The notes under the pieces: model-generated
Databases searched by the model: none
What the model saw: only the letters and a program-made list of their open reading frames with translations
What the model was told of the DNA's origin: nothing
Translations under genes and position numbers: made by a program
Shown here: positions 9,440 through 18,792 of the stretch, piece after piece
Layout: the number at the start of each line of letters is the position of its first letter
Position numbering within the stretch: the first letter of the stretch is position 1
NCBI RefSeq assembly: GCF_001434135.1
Contig: NZ_AZEB01000006.1
Span: forward strand, 62,001 to 126,000
Length of the DNA stretch: 64,000 nt
Reading direction: 5' to 3'
Source of the DNA: Lentilactobacillus kisonensis DSM 19906 = JCM 15041
GTDB lineage: Bacteria > Bacillota > Bacilli > Lactobacillales > Lactobacillaceae

Positions 9440-10219
9440 TTATTTTTTCTTTGAATGGGTCTTTGAACTGGTTGGTTGTTTGGTTGGCAAGGCCTTTAGC
9501 TCTTTTTGAAGTTGGGTTACCTGTTTGGATAACTGGGCCACTTGATGTGAAAGGTGTTTTAGCGTTTGAGTTTGTTCGTCTTGCTTGTCTTCATTGGTGA
9601 AGAAATCGGTGATTGTTGAGGTTAATAAACCAAGGAAGCCGATTCCACCAAGCATCAAGATTGATGCAACGATCTTACCGCCGCTAGTTTTGGGTGTGAC
9701 GTCGCCATAGCCAACGGTGGTTGCGGTGGTGATTGCCCACCAAAGTGAATTTTCAAGTGAATCGTGTTCAAAGGAGGCAAATATGAGGGAACTAAAGATT
9801 AAAATAACGAGACTAATTGATAATAGGTAAATAAAGCCGGTATCGTATAGAAAACGGTGAAGGGCTTTGGTGAACTTTCCGGATAAGCCAAACTTCCACA
9901 GGAGGTTGTAGTACCTCACAATTGAGTACAACCGGGCGATCCGGAATAAGACGAAGATGGGGTGAGACGGGATCAGGGCAATGAGATCAAATAGGTTAGA
10001 AATCAAGAAGTCCTTTTTTGACTTTGCCCTGAAAAAGCGTATGAGGTAATCTGCGAGGAAAAATATCCAAATTAACATGAAGATCAGGCGGTAGGGGCCA
10101 TTATGCAGGGTGATTGTACCACTGACTGCAAGAATCGCCAGCACGAGGGAAGCCAGTGCTAACACTGCCACCAGGATGTTATAGAGGAGAATATCCAGTT
10201 TTTGAATACCACGTTTCAC
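9440..10219 (-). CDS. Voltage-gated-type potassium channel, one-pore
   Basis: A 259-residue inner-membrane protein with about six transmembrane segments. The pore helix and filter read TTATTVGYGDVTP, containing the K+ selectivity motif TVGYGD. Segment four carries scattered basic residues (RIARLYSIVRYYNLLW), as in voltage sensors of the Kv/KvAP group. The cytosolic tail (HLSHQVAQLSKQVTQLQKEL) has heptad spacing suggesting a coiled coil for tetramer assembly. GTG start. It follows the LTA synthase gene by 18 nt on the same strand, so probably shares its transcript. Confidence 0.85.
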   Translation of the reverse strand: MKRGIQKLDILLYNILVAVLALASLVLAILAVSGTITLHNGPYRLIFMLIWIFFLADYLIRFFRAKSKKDFLISNLFDLIALIPSHPIFVLFRIARLYSIVRYYNLLWKFGLSGKFTKALHRFLYDTGFIYLLSISLVILIFSSLIFASFEHDSLENSLWWAITTATTVGYGDVTPKTSGGKIVASILMLGGIGFLGLLTSTITDFFTNEDKQDEQTQTLKHLSHQVAQLSKQVTQLQKELKALPTKQPTSSKTHSKKK

Positions 10220-10237
10220 GTGTCTCAGGCCCCCTGT

Positions 10238-12382
10238 TTAGCGGCTGCTATCATTATTAGTTGCGTCTGGATTGGTAATCTTAATCCGGTTGGTATCACT
10301 AGACTTGTGGTGAATTTCGGGCGCATCGGTTACATAGTCACGAGAGGTTGATTTATCGCCGTTCTTTGAGAATAGACTGGTCGATTTCTTGCCACGCTTT
10401 TCTTCAAGTCGCTTCTCTTTTTGATAGCCGTCAGCGTAATTGTACTTGCGAGGGTCGATACTTTCAAAGCCCTTGGGATGGTAGAAGCGCAGTAGGTTTT
10501 TCTCATTGAGTGAATCAGAAAGCGATAGTTCAGTTTGAACGCGATCCTTGTTTTTCTTAACCTGAGCTGCTTGGCGCTTGGTGAGCTTCATTAACTGACC
10601 AGTTTTGTTTGAGTAAATGTCGCCACTGATTGATGTGAAAGTTGGGCTAACCCAATCCTGATTTCTGAAGGCAACGACTTGATCATGCTGCTTAGAGAAA
10701 ATATCGGTGCCAAATTGAACGTAGCGCTTGGTACTAATTCCTAATAAATGCATTAGGGTTGGCAAAACGTCAATTTCGCCAGCATATTTGTTAGAAACGT
10801 AGCCGTGCTTTTCCCCGGGAATATTAATAATTAATGGCACCCGTTGTAGCTGGGCGTTGTCAAAATCATCCCAGTCATCTGGGTTCCGATGAATTGCTTT
10901 AGCCAGGTTTTTGTTTTCGGAGTCGGAAATGCCGTAGTGATCGCCATAAAGGAGAATCACTGATTTCTTTAATAGCCCAGTTTTACGAAGGTAATTATAG
11001 AATTCATGAACGGATTGATCAAGATAGTGCGCAGTTAGGAAGTAGTTATCAACCACGTCATCACCCGTATTGGTTGTCTTAAAGTTGGTATCTTCCTTAT
11101 CTAGGTCAAATGGAAAGTGGTTGGTAACCGTTAAATACTTGACGTAGAACGGTTGTTGTAAGTTTTGCAGGTATTTAACCGAATCTCTAAATAGCAACTT
11201 ATCCTTCAAACCATATCCTAATGACCGGTCACCGGAAGTGTCGTAATAACTGGCGTCGAAGAAGTATTGATAGCCCATGTTCTTATAAACATTGTTGCGG
11301 TTCCAAAAACTGGCAATATTGCCATGGAAGACAGCGCTGGAGTAACCGCGGCGTTGCTTCAAGATTGCTGGGGCTGCTTGGAACGTATTGTCACTGCCAA
11401 GTTGGGCAAACAGCGAACCTTGTGGTAACCCATAAGTGCTAGTTTCGAGCATATTTTCAGCATCGGACGTTTTGCCTTGGCCGACCTGATGGAAAAAGTT
11501 TTTAAACGCATACGACGAATGGCTTCGATACAGCTTATTAAGGAACGGCGTCACTTCCTTGCCATTGACTTTCTGGCCAATTAAAAATTGTTGAAAGCTT
11601 TCCAAGTGAATAATAATGACGTTTTTACCCTTAGCAATTCCATAATATTTTTTGTTAGGTTTGGCGTAGTGGGCCTTAGTAAATTTAAGCACGTCATCTA
11701 ATTCGGATTTTGTGGCGGTTGCTCGTAAGTCGTTATTGTGTTGTGACTTCATGCCATCATAGACGGTAAAGGCATCAAGGCCGAGGTACTTAACGATGTA
11801 GGTTCGATCAAAGGTTCTGGTTAACAGCTGCGGTCGGTCCATTTCACCTAACGACAGGTTAATTGTAAAGAGCAGCAGGCAAAATGAAGTGACGGCAAGG
11901 CCAATCCGCCGGTTGAGTGGGCGTTGGTCAATCTTGATTTTTTTGAAGACTAGCAGAAGGATGATAACAACGAGATCAAGCCAATAAAAAATATCGTGGA
12001 TATTGGTGAGGGCTAGTGAACTGCCACTTAGCCCCTGATTGACTTTGGAATAACCGGTCATGGTGCTGACCGTCATAAAGTCAGTGAACTCACGAAAGTA
12101 AATGACGTTTAAGTAAAGCAACACGGTGTTCAGGATGGAAATGAGCAGGGCGATGGGATAAAAAAAGCGCGCCCGTTTAAAGTACAGGGCAATTCCAATT
12201 AGTAGGCCGGTTGTGGCGATGGGATTAATCAAGACGATTAGAAATTGAAAGGGGTTGGTGATCCCTAATTTGAAGTCAGCGAAATAAGCCAACATGGTCT
12301 TGAGCCAGAAACAAATGACTAATAGAACGAGAAATCCTTTACGGGTGCTGCTTTTCTCAAGAATCTGATTAACGAATTTCAA
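10238..12382 (-). CDS. ltaS: LTA synthase family sulfatase-like phosphoglycerol transferase
   Basis: 714 residues: five N-terminal membrane helices, then an extracellular alkaline-phosphatase-like domain. HLESFQQFLIG holds the first metal ligand region, GKTSDAEN supplies the catalytic Thr, VTNHFPF and LLYGDHYG supply later metal ligands. The enzyme polymerises glycerol phosphate from phosphatidylglycerol onto a glycolipid anchor to make lipoteichoic acid. A Ser/Lys/Asp-rich tail of about 90 residues extends past the catalytic domain. TTG start with AAGGAG upstream. Lactobacilli often have paralogues, so it may be a secondary LtaS or a primase. Confidence 0.85.
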   Translation of the reverse strand: MKFVNQILEKSSTRKGFLVLLVICFWLKTMLAYFADFKLGITNPFQFLIVLINPIATTGLLIGIALYFKRARFFYPIALLISILNTVLLYLNVIYFREFTDFMTVSTMTGYSKVNQGLSGSSLALTNIHDIFYWLDLVVIILLLVFKKIKIDQRPLNRRIGLAVTSFCLLLFTINLSLGEMDRPQLLTRTFDRTYIVKYLGLDAFTVYDGMKSQHNNDLRATATKSELDDVLKFTKAHYAKPNKKYYGIAKGKNVIIIHLESFQQFLIGQKVNGKEVTPFLNKLYRSHSSYAFKNFFHQVGQGKTSDAENMLETSTYGLPQGSLFAQLGSDNTFQAAPAILKQRRGYSSAVFHGNIASFWNRNNVYKNMGYQYFFDASYYDTSGDRSLGYGLKDKLLFRDSVKYLQNLQQPFYVKYLTVTNHFPFDLDKEDTNFKTTNTGDDVVDNYFLTAHYLDQSVHEFYNYLRKTGLLKKSVILLYGDHYGISDSENKNLAKAIHRNPDDWDDFDNAQLQRVPLIINIPGEKHGYVSNKYAGEIDVLPTLMHLLGISTKRYVQFGTDIFSKQHDQVVAFRNQDWVSPTFTSISGDIYSNKTGQLMKLTKRQAAQVKKNKDRVQTELSLSDSLNEKNLLRFYHPKGFESIDPRKYNYADGYQKEKRLEEKRGKKSTSLFSKNGDKSTSRDYVTDAPEIHHKSSDTNRIKITNPDATNNDSSR

Positions 12383-12540
12383 AACTTCTGCTCCTTAATG
12401 TTATTGCTTGCTTTATCTTATCAAATAATTTCGGGGAATTAACTAAATAATTAGGATTTTGCCTAAATCTTAAAATGATTTGTTGTAACTTGAATCAAAT
12501 TTCTTGTTATACTTGAGCTATTAAGGATAAAGGAAGTGTC

Positions 12541-13203
12541 ATGATGAGTAAGTTCACGCTTTATATGGTTCGTCATGGGCAGACGTACTTCAATATTTAC
12601 AATAAGCTTCAGGGGTGGAGTAATTCGCCACTGACTGATAAGGGAATTCAAAATGCGGTTGATACAGCTGAGAAGCTTAAAAACACGAAATTTGCAGCTG
12701 CTTACTGCAGTGATACGACTCGTGCGGAAGAAACGGCTGGCATTATTTTGAAACACAATCTTGTTTCTAATGTCAAGGCACCGGTTACGGCTAAATTTTT
12801 TCGGGAAGAGTTCTACGGTTACTTTGAGGGTAACGATATGAACCAAGCCTGGTATTTAGCTGGCGCGCCTCATGGTTTGCCAACTTTTAAGGACATCGTT
12901 GAAAAATATTCAATTGGCAAGGCAAAGGATTATCTTAAGGATGCTGATCCCTTCCACCAAGCAGAGAATAATGCGGAATATTGGCAACGATTGGACCAAG
13001 GATTTGATTTAATTAAAGCAAACAAAGCGATTCATGATGGCGATAATGTCTTATTAATCAGTCATGGTAACACGTTATTAAGTGTTGTAGAACGATACGG
13101 GGAAGGAAAATACGACGTTACTGAGCGGCCAGCCAATGGAAGTTTAACAAAGTTGGTATTTGATGGTGATAACGTCAAGGTTACGGCGTATAATGAAAAG
13201 TAG
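12541..13203 (+). CDS. Histidine phosphatase family protein
   Basis: 220 residues; MVRHGQTYFN is the RHG motif with the phosphorylated His, LQGWSNSPLTDKG follows as in phosphoglycerate-mutase-like phosphatases, and the second catalytic His is in LISHGNTLL. The family hydrolyses small phosphomonoesters in the cytosol; such enzymes in lactobacilli are often labelled phosphoglycerate mutase, but they are usually phosphatases. ATG at 12541 or 12544 can both be served by AAAGGAAG at 12529. Transcribed divergently from the LTA synthase gene. Confidence 0.85.
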   Translation: MMSKFTLYMVRHGQTYFNIYNKLQGWSNSPLTDKGIQNAVDTAEKLKNTKFAAAYCSDTTRAEETAGIILKHNLVSNVKAPVTAKFFREEFYGYFEGNDMNQAWYLAGAPHGLPTFKDIVEKYSIGKAKDYLKDADPFHQAENNAEYWQRLDQGFDLIKANKAIHDGDNVLLISHGNTLLSVVERYGEGKYDVTERPANGSLTKLVFDGDNVKVTAYNEK

Positions 13204-13363
13204 GCGAGAAGGTTGGTGGTTTTTGACATCATCCGGTTTAAGATTCTCGTTTTATTTTTTTGATTGAATCATTGTACGAAGCTTTATTTTGAGGGTCACC
13301 CAACCCGCTCACCACATATATTTATAAGTATTTTGCAAAACTAATTCACTAGGTAGGTACATT

Positions 13364-13789
13364 TTGGACGTTAAAGAAACAGATCAACTTGATAAAACAT
13401 ATAACAATGCCCGACTGATTCGGCGCCATGTATTTGTGGCCGAACAGGGTATCGATGAACATGATGAATTTGATGGAACTGATTCTCAAGCGGTGCACTT
13501 TGTGGCTTATGTAAATAGTAAACCGGTGGCAACCGCACGAACAACGGTAACTGATGAGGGAGTTCATATCCAACGGGTGGCAACCGAAAAAAAGTTCCGG
13601 CATAGTGGTTATGCCAAACAATTACTACGGTACATCTTGAATGATGATCGATTCTCAAAAGCTTCCCGTTTTTATTTGGGGGCTCAAGAGACGGCAGTTG
13701 GCTTTTATAAGACCTTGGGATTTCATACCTATGGCGAACCATTTATGGAAGTCGGTATTAAGCATTGGCAGATGTCAAAATCTGTCTAG
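13364..13789 (+). CDS. GNAT family N-acetyltransferase
   Basis: 141 residues, close in pattern to ElaA/YjcF-type GNATs. RRHVFVAEQGIDEHDEFD near the N-terminus is typical of that group, and the acetyl-CoA loop is RVATEKKFRHSGYAKQLL (R/Q-x-x-G-x-A form). FYKTLGFHTYGEPFMEVGI is the usual C-terminal substrate region. Substrate unknown. TTG start at 13364 with AGGTAGGT upstream; there is no better start in frame. It stands alone and ends at a strong terminator. Confidence 0.8.
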   Translation: MDVKETDQLDKTYNNARLIRRHVFVAEQGIDEHDEFDGTDSQAVHFVAYVNSKPVATARTTVTDEGVHIQRVATEKKFRHSGYAKQLLRYILNDDRFSKASRFYLGAQETAVGFYKTLGFHTYGEPFMEVGIKHWQMSKSV

Positions 13790-13859
13790 AGGTTATGAGC
13801 TAATTGTAACCGAAATGCTTATTATCAGCTGGCAGATCATGATTCAAATTTTCAGATCG

Positions 13860-13897
13860 AAAGGGCGGGACAAAATTAATTGTCTCGCTCTTTTTTG
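13860..13897. terminator. Intrinsic terminator
   Basis: AAAGGGCGGGACA pairs with TGTCTCGCTCTTTTTT, followed by a T-run; shared by convergent genes. Confidence 0.75.
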
Positions 13898-13954
13898 AGC
13901 TATATGTGACGATCCATCGGTGGCGGACGTCTTCTAGGGGCACAAGTAAGATAG

Positions 13955-15049
13955 CTAGCTCATTTGGCGCCAAAGAAAGTGAAGCGTCATCGCCGAAGCA
14001 AAGGATAAAAGCCAAGTACCAACGTACACGGTGATGATTCCAAGAACGTCATGTTGGGCTGTTAGTTGCTTCCCAAATGATAGCCAGAGAAGTTGCTGCC
14101 AAAAAACGTTTGAAAGGAAGGCCTTGTAAGCAAAGGTTGCCAGATAGTGAACCAGTCGCGTTACTGGCAGGTGGCGATTGAGTTGGTAGGTACCCAGAGT
14201 GGCGATCAGTAGAATAATTGCAATATCGTAGATTGCCATGGATGGTTTGTAATAGATAGCGTTGGTTAAGCTGACCGGCCTTGTAAATTGGAACAGTTCG
14301 GTATTGATCCAATAATAACTGGCAACTGCGATCACCAAAATTAGTAGCCACCAACGTTGTCCGAACTTATCCAAAAAATGCTGGTACTGCCAAGCAAGTG
14401 TGCCACCGACCCCGTAGATGATAAAGCTGAAAAAGAAACGGTCAAGCAGGTACCAAGTGTTCATAAAGGGACCATGAAAAACAAGGATATCATAGAGAAG
14501 TAGCCAGCCAAAGTAAAGGATGGTCGTTATCAATAGGACAATAAATCCGCGATAAGTGTTAGTATCACACCACCGGCTTAGCCACCAAAAAAGGGGCATT
14601 AAGATAATGAACTGGAGCATCATCGTGTTGTACCAAAGGTGGGGTGCCGCATTACCATTGATAAATTGCCAGAGGAAGCCGCCGATGCTGTGATAGCGTG
14701 TCACCTGCTGTACCCAAGGCATTACCAATAAATAGATGCTTGTCCACCAAATTGTTGGGACAAATAAGGCGTGCCATTGGGTTGTGAGGTATTGGTGATA
14801 AGTTGGGGTGGGGTGAGCTGTCGTCCTCAGTGTTGTGTATAAAATACCAAAGATGAACGCCGGCGCTGTAAATTTCACTAAGTTGTACGTCATACCAATT
14901 CCGACTTGGATTGTGGCGGGTGGCTTGGGGATGCTAGTTAGGGTGGTATTCAAAATGGTTTGTAACATAACCGCGGTGCAGGCAAATAATTTAAGGTAAT
15001 CGCCAATGTCTGCGGTGCGTGGACTTGTCTTGATTGCTGTAGATTGCAT
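13955..15049 (-). CDS. Acyltransferase-3 family membrane protein
   Basis: 364 residues with about ten hydrophobic segments, resembling the acyltransferase-3 (OafA-like) family that O-acetylates surface polysaccharides. The first helix begins DYLKLFACTAVMLQT, matching the family frame D-x-L-(R/K) but with no His where the family usually has its catalytic residue at the end of that helix. It may use another residue or may not be an active acetyltransferase. ATG start with AGAAGTGAG upstream. Separated from the NlpC/P60 gene by a terminator, so transcribed on its own. Confidence 0.65.
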   Translation of the reverse strand: MQSTAIKTSPRTADIGDYLKLFACTAVMLQTILNTTLTSIPKPPATIQVGIGMTYNLVKFTAPAFIFGILYTTLRTTAHPTPTYHQYLTTQWHALFVPTIWWTSIYLLVMPWVQQVTRYHSIGGFLWQFINGNAAPHLWYNTMMLQFIILMPLFWWLSRWCDTNTYRGFIVLLITTILYFGWLLLYDILVFHGPFMNTWYLLDRFFFSFIIYGVGGTLAWQYQHFLDKFGQRWWLLILVIAVASYYWINTELFQFTRPVSLTNAIYYKPSMAIYDIAIILLIATLGTYQLNRHLPVTRLVHYLATFAYKAFLSNVFWQQLLWLSFGKQLTAQHDVLGIITVYVGTWLLSFASAMTLHFLWRQMS

Positions 15050-15087
15050 CGTTTATCTCACTTCTGGCGTCTAAATTTTGAATATTA

Positions 15088-15121
15088 AAAAAGAACCGGA
15101 AATTAACTCCCGGTTCTTCAA
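15088..15121 (-). terminator. Terminator of the NlpC/P60 gene
   Basis: On the minus strand GAACCGGGAG and the complementary CCGGTTC arm are followed by TTTTTT. Confidence 0.75.
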
Positions 15122-15168
15122 AGTCTATGTTTATGATAGTTATTGAATTGTTGGGTTACTGCTAACTA

Positions 15169-15636
15169 CTAATCGAGGTCAGCTACATGAGCTGAACCAA
15201 CGTAATCCCACCAAGGGGCTTTGACAGCTTCAGTAATCACACCACGGTTTTGAGCATCGATCATTTTGCCATTACCGATGTACAAACCAACGTGAGAAAT
15301 TGCTGATGCGTTCCAACCAAAGAATACGAGGTCACCCTTTTGAAGATTACTGTATGAAACTTTTTGGCCAGCGTTATATTGTGCTTGAGCAGTTCGGGGA
15401 ATGGTAATGTTAGCACCCTTCTTGTAAACGTAGCTGGTAAAGCCTGAACAATCAAATGCTGAAGGACCAGTGGCACCATATGAGTAAGGCTTACCAAGGT
15501 TCTGCTTAGCAACTGAATAAACTTGTGAGTAAGAAGCATCCGTATCAGCCTTTGATGCTGACGCGGTACTAAACCCAGCTGTTAATAATGCAAAAAATGC
15601 AACTAAACTTAAAATGATTTGTTTATGTAATTTCAT
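15169..15636 (-). CDS. Secreted NlpC/P60 peptidoglycan hydrolase
   Basis: 155 residues with a signal peptide ending near ASA about residue 28, followed by a single NlpC/P60 domain. The catalytic Cys is in FDCSGFTSYV, the His in ISHVGLYIGNGKMIDA and the third polar residue follows it. These enzymes cut D-Glu to diamino-acid bonds in stem peptides. No LysM or SH3 binding module is present, so the protein is the minimal form. ATG has an AGGAGTTG-like site upstream. It is followed by its own terminator at 15088. Confidence 0.88.
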   Translation of the reverse strand: MKLHKQIILSLVAFFALLTAGFSTASASKADTDASYSQVYSVAKQNLGKPYSYGATGPSAFDCSGFTSYVYKKGANITIPRTAQAQYNAGQKVSYSNLQKGDLVFFGWNASAISHVGLYIGNGKMIDAQNRGVITEAVKAPWWDYVGSAHVADLD

Positions 15637-15812
15637 ATCTCTTCAACAACTCCTATCAATGTACAGTGAATACTTTAACAATAGTTTGTTGCAATCGTGT
15701 AACAAACTATTTGCAATGCAGTTAAAAGAGATTAACGGAATGAAACATTTGGGGTTGTTGCTGGAATTATCAGTTATAAATCCTGTTATGGTGCCCTTTT
15801 CGAGTCAGACAC

Positions 15813-15846
15813 AAAAAAACATCCGTAATATAACGGATGTTTACTT
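15813..15846 (-). terminator. Terminator after the MMPL transporter gene
   Basis: AAACATCCGT/ACGGATGTTT hairpin with a T-run on the minus strand, about 75 nt beyond the MMPL stop codon. The rest of 15637-15921 shows only the NlpC/P60 upstream region. Confidence 0.75.
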
Positions 15847-15921
15847 TATAGAAAGGTGAGCATGATCCATCGTGCAAATGATCGCATGATGGCCTCACTA
15901 ATCATAATAATGCTAAATTTT

Positions 15922-18633
15922 TCACTTGTTTTTTAACATATTCTTTTTACTTGGTAACGTAACGGAGAGCTTCCCGAGGGATGAAACGATCAACGGCAGA
16001 ACGAAGTAATAAACGCAAACCGTATAAATAACGATCAAGGCAATTTCGATTAAGGCATAAGAAGCACCAAAGGTTAAGGCAATCGCTAACGCCACCACCA
16101 CTAACAGAATATACCTGACGATCTTACCGTAGCTTGCCATGGTTGGTCGAATCCAATCTAGCAGCGAGAGCTCGGTGTACCTAAAGGAAAGTCCAAGTGC
16201 AATGATTTGCCAAGCAGCAATTGCTGTTAGGGCAGATACCGCAATCAATGGGACTTGCCAATCAAATTGGGTTACGTTGGCAACAAATTGCATCGTCATA
16301 TAAGTAAGCTGGAAACCAGTAATCGCGGACATGATAAACGCAATTGTCCAATATAGTGGTTGTAGAATTGCACGGCTGACGATGAATACTGCTAAGAGGA
16401 CGCCAATGATGACGATTGCCAGCAATGACGCAAAGTGATGACCTAACTTCGACTGGTTAATTGACTGAGTCACGGGTTCGCCAGTAATTGCAACTTTTGC
16501 GTGTGAAAGCGGGGTCCCTCGTAATTGCAAATTAATTTGGTTTTCAAGCCGATTAACCTGCTTAGTGTTTGATTGACTCGAAGGGGCGTCCTTCATGACG
16601 ACTTGAAGCGTGGTAATTTTTTTGTTGGCACTTGTATAATTTAACATCGTTTGTAAGAAATCTGTATCGGCAAGCTGTGCCTTGGTAATGTAATAAATAT
16701 TAGCAGCACCAGATTGCTGTAAACCACTTAAGTAATCATAAATACCATTTAGTTGATCAGTTGAGGAATGAACTTGACCACTGACCTTCTTCAGTTGTTT
16801 TTGAACCTGATTAATCTGTTGACTGTAATTTTGAAGATTGTTGTAACTATTTTGACCATAGGTTTGAATCACCTGACCTTCAGCGCTTAATTGACTAAGA
16901 CCTGATGAAACGGCTTGGAGCGACTGATTTAGTTGATTGATTTTTGATTGGTAGGCCCGAACCTTACGTGAAGCATTCCTACGAACCGAGATACCGGAAT
17001 TAGCACCTGCCTGGCTGACTTGAGCTGCTAAGTTCCGACTGTCACTGATAATCTGGTTACTTTTTTTGACCAGCGTTGACATGTCCTTAACCTGTTGTTT
17101 AAGTGACGACAAGTTAAGGTTGCTGTTACTGGCTTGAATACCGCTAGAGGCCTGAGACAATTGACCAGTTGCTTCCTTGGCATTTAGGCCGATGGACTGG
17201 AGTTGATTCGAAACGTAATACTTCTCAATTGGCATGCCACCTGGCTGTGTTAGTGAGTAAACGGCACTGACGCCTTGGGTGTGTTGGAGTTTATTGGTTA
17301 GGGCGTCGATATGCTGTAAGTATTTTTCGTTATCTAACGGCTTGTCATTCTTGAGATAAATGGTGATGGGGGTTGGCTTGCCTTCAGAGAAATGGGCTTG
17401 GAGCAGATGGGCCCCTTTAACTGCTTGATTTGTTTGGGTTAAATTGGTCATTGGTGAAAACGTGAGACTACTATGGTAGAAGTAGATAAATGGTAAGGTG
17501 ATGTAGAGTACCACAAGGAAGCTCGCAATTGGCTGCCAGAGTGAGAAGTCAGTTGCCCGGGACCAGAAGTGAGATTTCATGGATGATAGTGGCGCGTTTG
17601 ACGGCCAGAACAGACTTTCACCTAGAGCCGCCATAAAGACTGCGTTCAGTGTAATGGTTGCCAGCATCAAAACGAGGTAGCCAACGCCAAGTGTCCAGAG
17701 TGCCTGAATTTGGTCGTAATTAACAAATCCACAAGCAAAGAAGATGATTGCTAGGGCACCGCCGACAATGGTAATGGGAAATCTTAAGTCCGCAATTGTT
17801 TGCTTAGTAGCGTACATTCCCTCGCGTTGAAGGGCTAAAATACTACGGAACTTTCGGTAAATGTAGATATTCCAAATTGTTCCGACGATTAACGTGGCAA
17901 TGCCAATTTCAAGTGGGACGTACTGAGAAAATGGTAAATGGAAGATTTTTGATAAATTTAATGAACCACTGTAAGACGTGACAAATGCCGAGAAGAGCGT
18001 AATGAACGAAATTAGGGCCGCAAAGACTGATCGAAAATAGATCCCGACGATTAAAAGCGACACAATAAATAAGGCCACTAAGACAAGCTGGGTGACTTGC
18101 GAATTCTTCTGGTTATTAACGTCACGAATAATTTCGGGGCTGGTTACGTAAGAATTAAGCCCGCTCACCTTTACTTGACTCAACAATTCGTTTGTCAAAA
18201 CGCGCAGGGTGTTGCCCTTGGCGTCAATGTCTAAAGTAACCATTTGGGTTGAGCCATCCTTTGACAGCATTTGGTTTTTGCCAGCAACGTTTGTGCTGGG
18301 CGTGACGATTTTTTTGATACTATAATAGGACTTGTGCTGTTTCAGTTTGTTAATGGCGGTATCGATTTTTGTCTGCTGAGCATCGGAAATCTTTCCCTTG
18401 GCATTTTCATAGACAACGTTCACTGAAGTTGTGTTCCCAAGCTGATAGCCCCACTGTTGACGAAGGTGGTTCGCTTTAGCAGGTTGAGAACTCGCACTAA
18501 AGCTAGGCTGGCTGTATGATTGAAGAGTATTTGTAATATTTGGTGCGGAAATAATTGCAATAAAAACGATAATCAGCCATACTAACAGCGTAAATAGCCG
18601 ATTTTTGTGTAGTTTTAGAATTGTGTCTTTCAT
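15922..18633 (-). CDS. MMPL/RND-superfamily lipid or drug transporter
   Basis: 903 residues. One N-terminal helix, a first extracytoplasmic domain, a block of about five helices (residues 200-370), a second large extracytoplasmic domain rich in Ser, Gln and Asn with coiled-coil-like heptads (residues 480-650), then a second helix block at the C-terminus. This is the duplicated MMPL (PF03176) layout of exporters of lipids, drugs or surface glycoconjugates. The start is ATG 18633, preceded by AGGGGACG; a longer frame to 18729 lacks a ribosome site. It is transcribed divergently from the choloylglycine hydrolase gene. Substrate unknown. Confidence 0.8.
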   Translation of the reverse strand: MKDTILKLHKNRLFTLLVWLIIVFIAIISAPNITNTLQSYSQPSFSASSQPAKANHLRQQWGYQLGNTTSVNVVYENAKGKISDAQQTKIDTAINKLKQHKSYYSIKKIVTPSTNVAGKNQMLSKDGSTQMVTLDIDAKGNTLRVLTNELLSQVKVSGLNSYVTSPEIIRDVNNQKNSQVTQLVLVALFIVSLLIVGIYFRSVFAALISFITLFSAFVTSYSGSLNLSKIFHLPFSQYVPLEIGIATLIVGTIWNIYIYRKFRSILALQREGMYATKQTIADLRFPITIVGGALAIIFFACGFVNYDQIQALWTLGVGYLVLMLATITLNAVFMAALGESLFWPSNAPLSSMKSHFWSRATDFSLWQPIASFLVVLYITLPFIYFYHSSLTFSPMTNLTQTNQAVKGAHLLQAHFSEGKPTPITIYLKNDKPLDNEKYLQHIDALTNKLQHTQGVSAVYSLTQPGGMPIEKYYVSNQLQSIGLNAKEATGQLSQASSGIQASNSNLNLSSLKQQVKDMSTLVKKSNQIISDSRNLAAQVSQAGANSGISVRRNASRKVRAYQSKINQLNQSLQAVSSGLSQLSAEGQVIQTYGQNSYNNLQNYSQQINQVQKQLKKVSGQVHSSTDQLNGIYDYLSGLQQSGAANIYYITKAQLADTDFLQTMLNYTSANKKITTLQVVMKDAPSSQSNTKQVNRLENQINLQLRGTPLSHAKVAITGEPVTQSINQSKLGHHFASLLAIVIIGVLLAVFIVSRAILQPLYWTIAFIMSAITGFQLTYMTMQFVANVTQFDWQVPLIAVSALTAIAAWQIIALGLSFRYTELSLLDWIRPTMASYGKIVRYILLVVVALAIALTFGASYALIEIALIVIYTVCVYYFVLPLIVSSLGKLSVTLPSKKNMLKNK

Positions 18634-18792
18634 GAAGTCGTCCCCTAAATATGTATGTGTGAAAAGGCTCATATAGTAAGAGTTTACCATTTTATAACGC
18701 CGAGCGCGATACGTTTTCAGGCAATTCATGATAGAAACTCATAATATTTTTTGAAATAGGTGACATTATTTTTAGAAGTGGAGGGGAAGCCA

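Noticed and set aside
15614-15859. Plus-strand frame of 81 codons
   Set aside because: Covers the NlpC/P60 upstream region and the MMPL terminator hairpin; no ribosome site.
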